From Variovorax sp. Root411 (GTDB lineage: Bacteria; Pseudomonadota; Gammaproteobacteria; Burkholderiales; Burkholderiaceae_C): a stretch of 64,000 nucleotides of DNA. The position numbers and the translations under genes are program-made. The notes beneath the pieces were generated by a model that saw nothing but the letters and a program-made list of their open reading frames with translations, was not told where the DNA came from and searched no databases. Below are positions 9,325 to 19,316 of this stretch, piece by piece; the first letter of the stretch is position 1; the number at the start of each line of letters is the position of its first letter. The DNA is taken from assembly GCF_001425205.1 (NCBI RefSeq), contig NZ_LMDW01000017.1:224250-288249 (forward strand). Direction: 5' to 3'.

Positions 9325-10722
9325 TCAGTGTCCGCCGATGTAGGCGAACTTGAACAGGAACACGGCAGCGATGACCCAGACCATCGCATGCACTTCCCGT
9401 GCCCGCCCGGTGCAGAGCTTCAGCACGGCATACGTGATGAAGCCGAATGCCAGGCCGTTGGCGATCGAATAGGTGAAGGGCATCGTCAACGCGGTGACGG
9501 CGGCCGGAATCACCTCGGTCGTGTCTTCCCAGTCGAGCTCGACCAAGTCGCGCAGCATCAGGCAGCCCACGAAGAGCAGCGCCGGCGCGGTGGCGTAGGC
9601 CGGCACCGATCCCGCGAGCGGCGAGATCATCAGGCAGGCCAGGAACAGCAGCGCCACCACCACGGCCGTGAGGCCGGTGCGTCCGCCCGCCTGCACGCCG
9701 GCCGCGCTTTCCACATAGGCCGTGGTGCTCGAGGTGCCGAGCAGCGAGCCCGCGAAGATCGCACCGCTGTCGGCCAGCAGCGCCTTGTTCATGCGCTCCA
9801 TCTTGCCCGGCACCAGCAGGCCGGCGCGCTTGGCCACGCCCATCAGCGTGCCGGTGGCGTCGAACATCTCGACCAGGAAGAACACGAGCACCACGTTCAG
9901 GATGCCGCCCTTCAGCGCACCCAGGATGTCGAGCTGCATGAAGGTCGGCGCGATGGACGGCGGCGCGTCGAACACGCCGTGGAACTTGTTGCCGCCGAAG
10001 AACGACAGCACGGTCACCGTGACGATGCCGATCAGGATCGCGCCGCGCACCTTGAGCTTGTCGAGCGCCACGATGATGAGGAAGCCCAGCGTGGCCAGCA
10101 CCACCGGCGCCGAATGCAGGTCGCCCAGCGTGACGAAGGTGGCCGGCGAAGCCGCGACGACGCCCGCGCTCTTCAATGCGATGAGCGCCAGGAACATGCC
10201 GATGCCCACCGTGATCGCCGTTCGCAGCGACTGCGGTATGCCCTGTATGAACAACTCCCGCAACCCCGTGACCGTGACGATCAGGAACAGGCAGCCCGAG
10301 ATGAACACCGCGCCCAGCGCGACCTGCCACGTGTAGCCCATGCCGAGCACCACCACGTAGGCGAAGTAGGCGTTCAGGCCCATGCCCGGCGCCATGGCGA
10401 TCGGGTAGTTGGCATACAGGCCCATGATCAGCGTGCCCAACGCCGCAATGAGGCAGGTGGCCACGAAGACCGAGCCCTTCGGCATGCCCGCGTCGCCCAG
10501 GATCGAGGGGTTCACGAAGATGATGTAGGCCATCGTCAGGAAGGTGGTGAGCCCCGCGATGACTTCGGTGCGCACCGTGGTGTTGTGCGCGCTGAGCTTG
10601 AACACGCGTTCAAGCAGGCCCGGGCCGCTTGCACCGCTCACGGCCGCACGCGCACGCGCGGACTCGACATGCCCCGGCGTGCGGGGATCGGCGCCCTGCG
10701 GCGCCTGTTCGAACGTACTCAT
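9325..10722 (-). CDS. NCS2-family purine permease (AzgA/PbuG type)
   Basis: A 465-residue membrane protein from the ATG at 10722, chosen because GGAG sits 12 nt upstream; an in-frame ATG at 10761 would add 13 residues. It carries the AzgA-like signature LTTFLTMAYIIFVNPSIL in TM1, followed by about 12 to 14 hydrophobic segments, and GMGLNAYFAYVVV. The family imports hypoxanthine, guanine or adenine with protons. Its position beside xanthine dehydrogenase makes a hypoxanthine/xanthine-type substrate reasonable, but AzgA-type proteins usually prefer hypoxanthine and guanine. It is transcribed in the same direction as the ABC importer but is separated from it by 111 bp. Confidence 0.9.
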   Translation of the reverse strand: MSTFEQAPQGADPRTPGHVESARARAAVSGASGPGLLERVFKLSAHNTTVRTEVIAGLTTFLTMAYIIFVNPSILGDAGMPKGSVFVATCLIAALGTLIMGLYANYPIAMAPGMGLNAYFAYVVVLGMGYTWQVALGAVFISGCLFLIVTVTGLRELFIQGIPQSLRTAITVGIGMFLALIALKSAGVVAASPATFVTLGDLHSAPVVLATLGFLIIVALDKLKVRGAILIGIVTVTVLSFFGGNKFHGVFDAPPSIAPTFMQLDILGALKGGILNVVLVFFLVEMFDATGTLMGVAKRAGLLVPGKMERMNKALLADSGAIFAGSLLGTSSTTAYVESAAGVQAGGRTGLTAVVVALLFLACLMISPLAGSVPAYATAPALLFVGCLMLRDLVELDWEDTTEVIPAAVTALTMPFTYSIANGLAFGFITYAVLKLCTGRAREVHAMVWVIAAVFLFKFAYIGGH

Positions 10723-10801
10723 TTCGCTTGTCTCCAGCTGTTGTAGTGGCGGTTGCTTCATCGTTGCCCCCGCTCACGACGCCGGCGCGAACGGGGATCT
10801 C

Positions 10802-11803
10802 TCAGGGATCGAAGGTTTCAGGCGCGGCGGGCAGGCGCGTTGCGGCGCCGGATACACCGGACAGGGCGGAAACCGTTGGCCGCAGCGACGCCGCCACGTC
10901 CTTGATGCATTCGCGCAGCCAGCGCGCCGAGCTCGACGAATGAGTGCGTTCGTGCCAGAGCTGGTAGTACATGAGGCGCGGCAGCGCCACCGGGCAATCG
11001 AGAATCTTCAGCGGCAACCGCGACGCGAAGCGCTCGCAGTACTGGCGCCCGGTGGTCAGCACCAGCAGGCTGGAGGCCACCATGTCCGGAATGAGGCTGA
11101 AGTGCGCGCAGCGCGCCGTGATGTTGCGCTGCCGGCCCAGCTCGTCGAGCATCTGGTCGATGATGCCGCGCCCGCCGGGGTGCATGGGCGTGGGCGCGAT
11201 GTGTTCGGCCGCGAGCCAGGTCTCCAGGTCCCAGCCGCGGCGCACCGCCGGATGGTCCTTGTTGACCAGAGACACCACCTCGTCGCCGAAGAGCCGCGCC
11301 ATGTGCAGGTCTTCCGGCGGTTTGAGCCAGTTGCCGATCACCAGGTCGACCTGGCCGAGCGCGAGGTGGCCGTGGTAGTCCGAGTCGGGTGTGAGCGCAT
11401 GGATCTCGATCTGGCACAGCGGCGCCTCGCGCTTCACGTGCGCCACCAGCATCGGCAGAAACAGCGGGTCCATGTAATCGCTGGCCGCGATGCGGAAGGT
11501 GGTGGCCGCCGACTGCGGCTCGAAGCCGCGCGCATCCGAGAACAGCATCTCGGCCGCACGCAGGATGCTGGCGGCCGGCTCGATCATGCGCAGCCCCGCA
11601 TCGGTCGGCACCATGCCCGAGCCCGAGCGCACCAGCAGCGGATCGCCCGACAGCTCGCGCAGGCGCTTCAGCGCGGCCGAAACGGCCGGCTGGTACATGC
11701 CCAGGCGAATGGCGGCGCGCGAGACGCTGCGGTCTGTCAGCACGGTGTGAAGCACCCGGATGAGGTGCAGGTCGATCTTGTCGAAAAGTGCCTGGTCACG
11801 CAT
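10802..11803 (-). CDS. LysR-family transcriptional regulator
   Basis: A 333-residue regulator. The N-terminal winged helix (IDLHLIRVLHTVLTDRSVSR, residues about 9-28, then MYQPAVSAALKRLREL) is a clear LysR DNA-binding domain, followed by a periplasmic-binding-like effector domain. It lies between the purine permease and xanthine dehydrogenase genes, all on the minus strand, so control of purine genes is plausible but not shown. Repeat A copy 2 occupies its upstream leader. Confidence 0.9.
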   Translation of the reverse strand: MRDQALFDKIDLHLIRVLHTVLTDRSVSRAAIRLGMYQPAVSAALKRLRELSGDPLLVRSGSGMVPTDAGLRMIEPAASILRAAEMLFSDARGFEPQSAATTFRIAASDYMDPLFLPMLVAHVKREAPLCQIEIHALTPDSDYHGHLALGQVDLVIGNWLKPPEDLHMARLFGDEVVSLVNKDHPAVRRGWDLETWLAAEHIAPTPMHPGGRGIIDQMLDELGRQRNITARCAHFSLIPDMVASSLLVLTTGRQYCERFASRLPLKILDCPVALPRLMYYQLWHERTHSSSSARWLRECIKDVAASLRPTVSALSGVSGAATRLPAAPETFDP

Positions 11804-11810
11804 GTGGCTG

Positions 11811-11907
11811 CCCCCCGGTCTTCGCGCACTTCGTGTCGCTTCGCCAACCCCCTGCCGGGGGCAACACCAGCGGCCCGGCGAAGCCGGTTCCGCGGTGTTT
11901 CGCGAAT
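11811..11907 (+). repeat. Palindromic intergenic repeat family A, copy 2
   Basis: Same element as at 4040, in the opposite orientation: CACTTCGTGTCGC box, a C/G-rich hairpin (CCCCCTGCCGGGGG), then the long palindrome at 11863-11899. It lies directly upstream of the LysR start, so it would sit in that gene's 5' leader. Confidence 0.75.
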
Positions 11908-11965
11908 GGGATCAGGAGGTAGGGCATTGGGAGAACTTCGGACATGCGCCAAAGTCTACGAGTGA

Positions 11966-14416
11966 CTATGCGGACTGGACAGCGGTAATCGCACGAAGGA
12001 TCGACTCGCTCGTGGCCGGCGCCTTCAGCGGCGGATCGATGCGGTGGCCGCCCGCGGCCGACACCGCGTCGCGGATCGCGAAGAACACCGAGAACGGCAG
12101 CAAGAGCGGCGGCTCGCCCACGGCCTTGCTGCGGTGGATCGAGTCCTCGAAATTCTGGCCTTCGAACAGGCGCACGTTGAATACCGGCGGGCAGTCGTTG
12201 GCGGTCGGGATCTTGTAGGTGCTGGGCGCGTGCGTGGTGAGCATGCCGCTTTGCGGATGCCACACCAGTTCCTCGGTGGTGAGCCAGCCCATGCCCTGGA
12301 TGAAGGCACCTTCGACCTGGCCGATGTCCACCGCCGGGTTCAGCGACTTGCCCGCGTCGTGCAGGATGTCGGCGCGCAGCAGCTTCCATTCGCCGGTGAG
12401 CGTGTCGACGATCACCTCGCTCACCGCCGCGCCGTACGCGTAGTAGAAGAACGGGCGGCCCTGCATCCTGTCCTTGTCCCAGCTCAGGCCGGGCGTGGCG
12501 TAGAAACCATCGGACCACAGCTGCTTGCGGTCAAGGTACGCCTCGCCCACCACGGTGCTGAAGGCCAGCGAACGGCCATTGACCTCGACCTTGTCGTTCG
12601 CGAAGCGCACCTCGCCGGCCTTGCCGCCATGGCGCTCGGCCGCGCATTCGGCCAGGCGCTCGCGGATCTGGCGGGCCGCGTCCTGCGCGGCCTTGCCGTT
12701 CAGGTCGGCGCCGGTCGATGCAGCCGTGGCCGAGGTGTTCGCCACCTTGGTGGTGTCGGTCGCGGTGACGCGCACGCGCTCGAAGCTCACGCCCAGCTCG
12801 TGCGCCACCACCTGCGCCACCTTGGTGTTCAGGCCCTGCCCCATCTCGGTGCCGCCGTGGTTCACGAGGATCGAGCCGTCGGTGTACACATGCACCAGCG
12901 CGCCGGCCTGGTTGAAGTGCTTCACGTTGAACGAGATGCCGAACTTCAGCGGCGCCAGCGCGAGGCCGCGCTTGAGCACCACGCTCGTCTTGTTGAAGGC
13001 CGCGATGTCTTCGCGCCGCGCACGGTAGTCGCTGCTGGCTTCCAGCTCGGCCACGAGTTCATGGACGATGTTGTCGGTCACGGTCTGGCGGTACGGCGTG
13101 ACGTTGTTTTCGGTCTTGCCGTAGAAGTTGACGCGCCGCACGTCGAGCGGGTCGCACTTCAGTTCGCGCGCCACCGAGTCCATGATGTTCTCGATGGCGA
13201 TGGCGCCCTGCGGGCCGCCGAAGCCGCGGAACGCCGTGTTGCTCTGCGTGTTGGTCTTGCCCGAGAAGCCGTGCATGGCCACGTTGGGCAGCCAGTAGGC
13301 GTTGTCGAAGTGGCACAGCGCGCGCGTCATCACCGGACCCGACAGGTCGGCCGAGTGGCCGGCGCGCGAGACCATGGTGATCTCCGCGCCGAGGATGCGG
13401 CCCTCGTCGTCGTAGCCCACCTCGTACTCGTACCAGAAGCAGTGGCGCCGGCCGGTGATCATGAAGTCGTCGTCGCGGTCGAGCCGCAGCTTGACCGGGC
13501 GCTGCAGCTGCCGCGCCGCGATGGCCGCCACGCAGGCGAACAACGCCGATTGCGATTCTTTGCCGCCGAAGCCGCCGCCCATGCGCCGGCATTCGACATG
13601 CACTTCGTTCGACTGCAGGTGCAGCGCATGCGCCACCAGGTGCTGCATCTCGCTCGGGTGCTGCGTCGAGCAGTGGATGTGCAGCGCGCCGCCTTCCTTC
13701 GGAATGGCGTAGCTGATCTGGCCTTCCAGGTAGAACTGCTCCTGCCCGCCCACGTCGAGCGTGGCCTTGTGGCGGTGCGGCGCCTTCGCGATGGCGGCGC
13801 GCACTGCGGCCTCGTCGCCCTCGTTGGCGCTGCCTCCGCTGCGCACGATGTGCATCGGCGGCACCACGTACTGGCCGCGCTCGTGCGCTGCCTGTGGTGT
13901 GAGCACGGGCGGCTGCGCCTCGATGGTCAGCACGTCCTTGGCTTTTGCAGCGGCGCGGCGCGCGGCATCGCGCGTCTCGGCGATCACGGCGAACACGGGT
14001 TGTCCGAGGTAGCGGATCTCTCCGCCGTGGTTCACGGGCAGCAGGATCGGGTCGTCGTGGACGATCGAGCCGCAATCGTTCGTGCCGGGAATGTCATCGG
14101 CCGTGAGCACCGCGACCACGCCGGGCATCGCACGGATGGCGTCGAGCGACAGCGCCGCGACGCGGCCGTTGGCGGCCGGGGACAGGCCCAGCGCGCAGTG
14201 CAGCGTGCCGGCGAGTTCAGGAATGTCGTCGATGTAGGTCGCCTCACCGGCCACGTGCAGGTGGGCCGACTCGTGCGGCCGGCTGATGCCGACACGCGCG
14301 CCAAGATCGTGCGCGAGCGCCTCGGCGCCGACGTCGATGCGCGCGGCGGTGTTGGCCAGGTAATCGGCAAAGGCCTCGGCGGGCTGCAGCAGGCGGGCGT
14401 CGATGGGTTTGTTCAT
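11966..14416 (-). CDS. xdhB: Xanthine dehydrogenase, molybdenum-binding large subunit
   Basis: The protein has 816 residues. It is the molybdopterin subunit of the two-subunit bacterial xanthine dehydrogenase, oxidising hypoxanthine to xanthine and xanthine to urate in the cytosol. Visible family features include the N-terminal ISRPHESAHLHVAGEATYID segment, the glycine loop MGGGFGGKESQ, FRGFGGPQG with the substrate-region Arg, MGQGLNTKVAQVVAHELGV, and the C-terminal VEGAFIQGMGWLTTEEL helix region that carries the catalytic Glu in the family. Its start is 2 bp after the xdhA stop, so the two subunits are co-transcribed. The stop is TAG at 11966. The maturation factor XdhC is not adjacent but about 20 kb away. 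Confidence 0.96.
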   Translation of the reverse strand: MNKPIDARLLQPAEAFADYLANTAARIDVGAEALAHDLGARVGISRPHESAHLHVAGEATYIDDIPELAGTLHCALGLSPAANGRVAALSLDAIRAMPGVVAVLTADDIPGTNDCGSIVHDDPILLPVNHGGEIRYLGQPVFAVIAETRDAARRAAAKAKDVLTIEAQPPVLTPQAAHERGQYVVPPMHIVRSGGSANEGDEAAVRAAIAKAPHRHKATLDVGGQEQFYLEGQISYAIPKEGGALHIHCSTQHPSEMQHLVAHALHLQSNEVHVECRRMGGGFGGKESQSALFACVAAIAARQLQRPVKLRLDRDDDFMITGRRHCFWYEYEVGYDDEGRILGAEITMVSRAGHSADLSGPVMTRALCHFDNAYWLPNVAMHGFSGKTNTQSNTAFRGFGGPQGAIAIENIMDSVARELKCDPLDVRRVNFYGKTENNVTPYRQTVTDNIVHELVAELEASSDYRARREDIAAFNKTSVVLKRGLALAPLKFGISFNVKHFNQAGALVHVYTDGSILVNHGGTEMGQGLNTKVAQVVAHELGVSFERVRVTATDTTKVANTSATAASTGADLNGKAAQDAARQIRERLAECAAERHGGKAGEVRFANDKVEVNGRSLAFSTVVGEAYLDRKQLWSDGFYATPGLSWDKDRMQGRPFFYYAYGAAVSEVIVDTLTGEWKLLRADILHDAGKSLNPAVDIGQVEGAFIQGMGWLTTEELVWHPQSGMLTTHAPSTYKIPTANDCPPVFNVRLFEGQNFEDSIHRSKAVGEPPLLLPFSVFFAIRDAVSAAGGHRIDPPLKAPATSESILRAITAVQSA

Positions 14417-14418
14417 GG

Positions 14419-16026
<1,608 letters not shown>

Positions 16027-16108
16027 GCTTTTGGGCTCGTGGGAGACCCGTCGTGGGTCAGTCATGGACGTTAGCGGCTTGTCCGGGGTCTTGCATACGG
16101 GGGCGCCC

Positions 16109-16121
16109 ATAACGCGTATGT
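16109..16121. promoter_or_regulatory. Candidate palindromic site upstream of xdhAB
   Basis: CATA and TATG flank a 5-bp ACGCG centre, about 83 bp upstream of the chosen xdhA start, in a region with other CATAC/GTATG halves. Such AT half-sites around a GC centre are common LysR-type targets. The assignment is speculative. Confidence 0.25.
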
Positions 16122-16200
16122 GGGGGTCGGTATGCCACGTACGGGGAAACCCTTGCGCGCATGCTGCAATTCCCGGGCCACGCGAAGGCCCCGTCGGCGG

Positions 16201-16980
16201 TCAGCTGTGCGCGATGGCCACCCACGCCGTGGCGACCAGCGTGGAACCCGCCGCCGCGAGCAGGCCACCGACCAGCCATTTGAGCGTGCGCGGCTGCAGC
16301 CTGTTCGGCAGCCGGTGGTGCAGCCGCGTCGCGCCGTAGACGACCGGCATCGCGCAGCCGGCCAGCAGCGCCGCTCGCCACGAGAAGTGCCCCGTCGGCA
16401 CCACGATCACGAGCCGCACCAGCGAGTTGAACGCGAACATCAGCAGCAGCGCGCGGCGCACCAGCTCGCGGTCCAGCGGCTGGCGGTACATGTGGAAGAC
16501 GATGGGCGGCCCCGAGCTCGAGAACAACCCGCCCAGCACGCCCGACAACCCGCCGACGACGGCGAAGCTCGCGCGGCCGGACACCGCCGGCAGCGGCCTG
16601 GCCTGCAGCACCAGCAGCACCGCGCAGCCCAGGATCGACACGCCCAGCAGCCCGCGCAGCCAGTCGACCGCGTCGCCGCTGAGCCAGGTGAGCAGCACGA
16701 GCCCGACGATCACGCCGGCCGTGCTGCCGTTGAGCGCCGGCTTCATGAGCTGCCAGGGCACCACGCCGGGCCGGGCGCGGAAGTACGTCAATGCGTTGAT
16801 CAGGCTCAGCACCGTGGCGGCGTTGGCCGCGTCGCTCACGCTGGCCACGTGGAACACCGATACCAGCCCGAGCAGGATCAGGCTGAATGCAAAGCCCGTG
16901 AGGTTCTGCGCGTAGGTGGCGAGCGCAACGCAGGCCATGAAGACCAGCACCGGGCCGGCCCCCGAAAGAATCGCTTGCAC
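16201..16980 (-). CDS. TauE/SafE-family membrane exporter
   Basis: A 259-residue hydrophobic protein with about eight membrane spans in two halves (LTGFAFSLILLGLVSVF near residue 28; GLSGVLGGLFSSSGPPIVFH in the second half), the usual TauE/SafE pattern. Members export sulfite, sulfoacetate or other small organic anions; the substrate here cannot be assigned. The stop codon lies about 175 bp downstream of xdhA's 5' region. Its start lies 10 bp after the NRAMP-like gene's stop, so those two may be co-transcribed. Confidence 0.88.
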   Translation of the reverse strand: MQAILSGAGPVLVFMACVALATYAQNLTGFAFSLILLGLVSVFHVASVSDAANAATVLSLINALTYFRARPGVVPWQLMKPALNGSTAGVIVGLVLLTWLSGDAVDWLRGLLGVSILGCAVLLVLQARPLPAVSGRASFAVVGGLSGVLGGLFSSSGPPIVFHMYRQPLDRELVRRALLLMFAFNSLVRLVIVVPTGHFSWRAALLAGCAMPVVYGATRLHHRLPNRLQPRTLKWLVGGLLAAAGSTLVATAWVAIAHS

Positions 16981-16990
16981 GGATCCGGTC

Positions 16991-18244
16991 TCAGCGCATC
17001 ATGTCCCAGCCCATCATCAGGGCCGCGAATCCCATCAGGGCGGTGCCGCCCCAGCCGAGCCACCGGGTCCGGCGCCCGGAGGTGAACACGCCCATCACCT
17101 TCTCCCGCGTCACGAGAACCATCATGGCCGCCATGATCGGCACCGCGACCACCCCGTTGATGACCGCGCTCCAGTAGAGCGCCTTCATGGGATCGACGGG
17201 CGTGAAGTCCAACGCCGTGCCGACCAGCGTGGCCACGGCGATGATTCCGTAGAACTCCTTGGCCTCCCGCCAGTGCCGTTCCAGCCCCTCTTCCCAGCCG
17301 AAGGCCTCGGCCACCGCATAGGCGGCCGAAGAGGCGAGCACGGGAACGGCCAGCAGCCCTGTCGCGACGATCCCGCCGGCAAACAGCCAGAAGGCGAAGT
17401 CACCTGCCAGCGGACGCAGCGCCTCGGCCGCCTGCGCCGCGGAGGTCACGTCGTGCACCCCCGCCGAGTACAGCACCGACGCGCCCACCACCATCACGAA
17501 GAACGCAATGAGGTTGGAGAAGGTCATGCCCACCCAGGTGTCGAGGCGCACGCGCTTCAGGTCGTGCCGCACCTGCTCGTCGGTTCCGCGCCGCCCGCCC
17601 TTGAGCCGGAGCTCCTCGACTTCCTGCGACGCCTGCCAGAAGAACAGGTAGGGCGAGATCGTGGTGCCCAGAAGCGCCACGATCATCATCCAGTAATCGC
17701 CGCTCCATTGCAGCCTGGGCACCACGAGGTCGTGCAGCACCCGCGCCCATTCCACCTGCACCGCGAACACCGCGGCAACGTAGGCGAACAGCGTGAGCGT
17801 CAACCACTTGAGGATGTGCGCCAGCTTGCGGTACGGCACGAACACCTGCAGCAGCACCGTCACCACGCCGAAAACCAGCGCGTGGAAATGCGCCCCGCCA
17901 CCCACCACCAGCTGCAGCGCCTCCCCCATCGCCGCAATGTCGGCCGCGATGTTGATGGTGTTCGCCACCACCAGCAGGAAGACCAGCGCGATCAAAAGGC
18001 TCCGCGGCATGTGCTCGCGCAGGTTGGCCGCCACGCCCTTGCCGGTCACGCGCCCGATGCGCGCCGACACCAGCTGGATCGCCACCATGAACGGCAGCGA
18101 CAGGAACACCGTCCACAGCAGCCCGGTGCCGAACTGCGCCCCGGCCTGGGTGTAGGTCGCGATGCCCGACGGATCGTCGTCGGCCGCGCCGGTGACAACG
18201 CCCGGGCCGACGTGGCGCAGGAAGGAGGGAATGCGTTTTTTCAT
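16991..18244 (-). CDS. NRAMP-like divalent metal transporter with altered metal-site motifs
   Basis: A 417-residue membrane protein from the ATG at 18244; longer in-frame extensions are Arg-rich junk. It has about 11 hydrophobic segments and the NRAMP fold pattern. The canonical TM1 DPGN is DPSG (Asp24-Gly27) and the TM6 MPH is replaced by SPY (Ser197-Tyr199), so the metal-binding Met and the nearby His are missing. Known NRAMP chemistry ties that Met to preference for Mn/Fe over Mg/Ca, so selectivity here probably differs. It is also possible that this belongs to a distant NRAMP-related clade not transporting transition metals. Confidence 0.87.
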   Translation of the reverse strand: MKKRIPSFLRHVGPGVVTGAADDDPSGIATYTQAGAQFGTGLLWTVFLSLPFMVAIQLVSARIGRVTGKGVAANLREHMPRSLLIALVFLLVVANTINIAADIAAMGEALQLVVGGGAHFHALVFGVVTVLLQVFVPYRKLAHILKWLTLTLFAYVAAVFAVQVEWARVLHDLVVPRLQWSGDYWMMIVALLGTTISPYLFFWQASQEVEELRLKGGRRGTDEQVRHDLKRVRLDTWVGMTFSNLIAFFVMVVGASVLYSAGVHDVTSAAQAAEALRPLAGDFAFWLFAGGIVATGLLAVPVLASSAAYAVAEAFGWEEGLERHWREAKEFYGIIAVATLVGTALDFTPVDPMKALYWSAVINGVVAVPIMAAMMVLVTREKVMGVFTSGRRTRWLGWGGTALMGFAALMMGWDMMR

Positions 18245-18308
18245 GTTCGCCCGATGGTGGCATGCCGAGCCTGACCAGTACATGAACCGCGCGCAGGCAC
18301 ATGGCTTT

Positions 18309-19226
18309 TCATGGCGCCTTCTCCGAGAACAGCGCCGTGATGACCTGCCGCAGCCAGCGGTTGCCCGGGTCGGCCTCAAAGCGCTTGCTCCAGTGCAGCG
18401 ACACCGTGAAGTCGCGCAGCGGAAACGGCGGCTCGACGATGGCATGGCCGCCCTCCCCGGCAAAGCCGCGCGCGATGTTGCGCGGCATCACCACCGCCAG
18501 GTCGGTCGCGCGCACGATGGCCGGCAGCACCATGAAATGCTCGGTGGTCAGGCGCACCCGGTCCTCGAGGTTCATCAACTGCAGGATGCGCAGGGTGTCG
18601 GCGTGCGTGCGCACGGCCACGTAATCGAGCTCCTGCAGTGCTTCGAGCAGCGCCTGGCCGCTGCGCCGGCGCTTCAGGAAGGGGTGGTCCTTGCGCAGCA
18701 GCACGATGTAGCGGTCTTTCAGCAGCTGGGCGCGCTGCGTGTCCTTCACGCGGGGCAAGAAACCGAAGGCGAAATCGATCTTGCCGCTGTCCAGCGCGGT
18801 GGCAATGTCGCCCGCCGCCAGCGGCATGGTCTCGACCCGCACGCCGGGCGACAGCTCGCGCAGCCGCGCCATCAGCGCCGGCAGGAAGCGCCCCTCGCCG
18901 ATGTCGCTCATGTGGATGCGGAACAGCTTGCGCGTGGCCGCCGGGTCGAAGCGCTCGGGCTCGCTCAGCGCCTGCTGCAGCGTGGCCAGTGCCGACTGCA
19001 CCGACACCGCCAGCCGCTCGGCGCGCGGCGTCGGCGCCACGCCGCCCGGGGTGCGCGTGAAGAGCGCATCGCCCAGCAGCAGGCGCAGCCGCGTCAGGCC
19101 ATGGCTGGCCGCCGGCTGCGTCAGGCCCAGCGCCTCGGCCGCGCGGCTCACGCTGCGGGCTCGGTAGACCGCATCGAAGAGCCGCAGCAGGTTGAGGTCC
19201 ACCTCGTCGATATGCACTGAGTTCAT
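18309..19226 (-). CDS. LysR-family regulator divergent from the ior operon
   Basis: A 305-residue regulator from the ATG at 19226; an upstream start at 19274 would add 16 non-conserved residues. The LysR helix-turn-helix is clear (VDLNLLRLFDAVYRARSVSR, then LTQPAASHGLTRLR). It is divergently placed 90 bp from iorA, the classic position for a LysR regulator of the adjacent operon, so it is the likely activator that senses an aromatic hydroxy- or keto-acid. The effector is unknown. Confidence 0.92.
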   Translation of the reverse strand: MNSVHIDEVDLNLLRLFDAVYRARSVSRAAEALGLTQPAASHGLTRLRLLLGDALFTRTPGGVAPTPRAERLAVSVQSALATLQQALSEPERFDPAATRKLFRIHMSDIGEGRFLPALMARLRELSPGVRVETMPLAAGDIATALDSGKIDFAFGFLPRVKDTQRAQLLKDRYIVLLRKDHPFLKRRRSGQALLEALQELDYVAVRTHADTLRILQLMNLEDRVRLTTEHFMVLPAIVRATDLAVVMPRNIARGFAGEGGHAIVEPPFPLRDFTVSLHWSKRFEADPGNRWLRQVITALFSEKAP

Positions 19227-19316
19227 ATTGGATAGCCGGATTATCTTATTGAAGTATGGCGCCGCACCAACCACACTGACGCGTTCCCCCTCAAGACCAG
19301 AACACGGCGAGACACG
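19227..19316. promoter_or_regulatory. Divergent promoter region of lysR and iorA
   Basis: The 90-bp intergenic region is AT-richer than its surroundings. It contains GATA and TATC arms 7 bp apart at 19231-19245, a possible LysR site. No firm -35/-10 could be called. Confidence 0.35.

Noticed and set aside
7705..10746. Long plus-strand open frame opposite the ABC ATPase and NCS2 permease
   Set aside because: Spans two clear minus-strand genes and the gap between them; composition is His/Gln/Arg-rich shadow.
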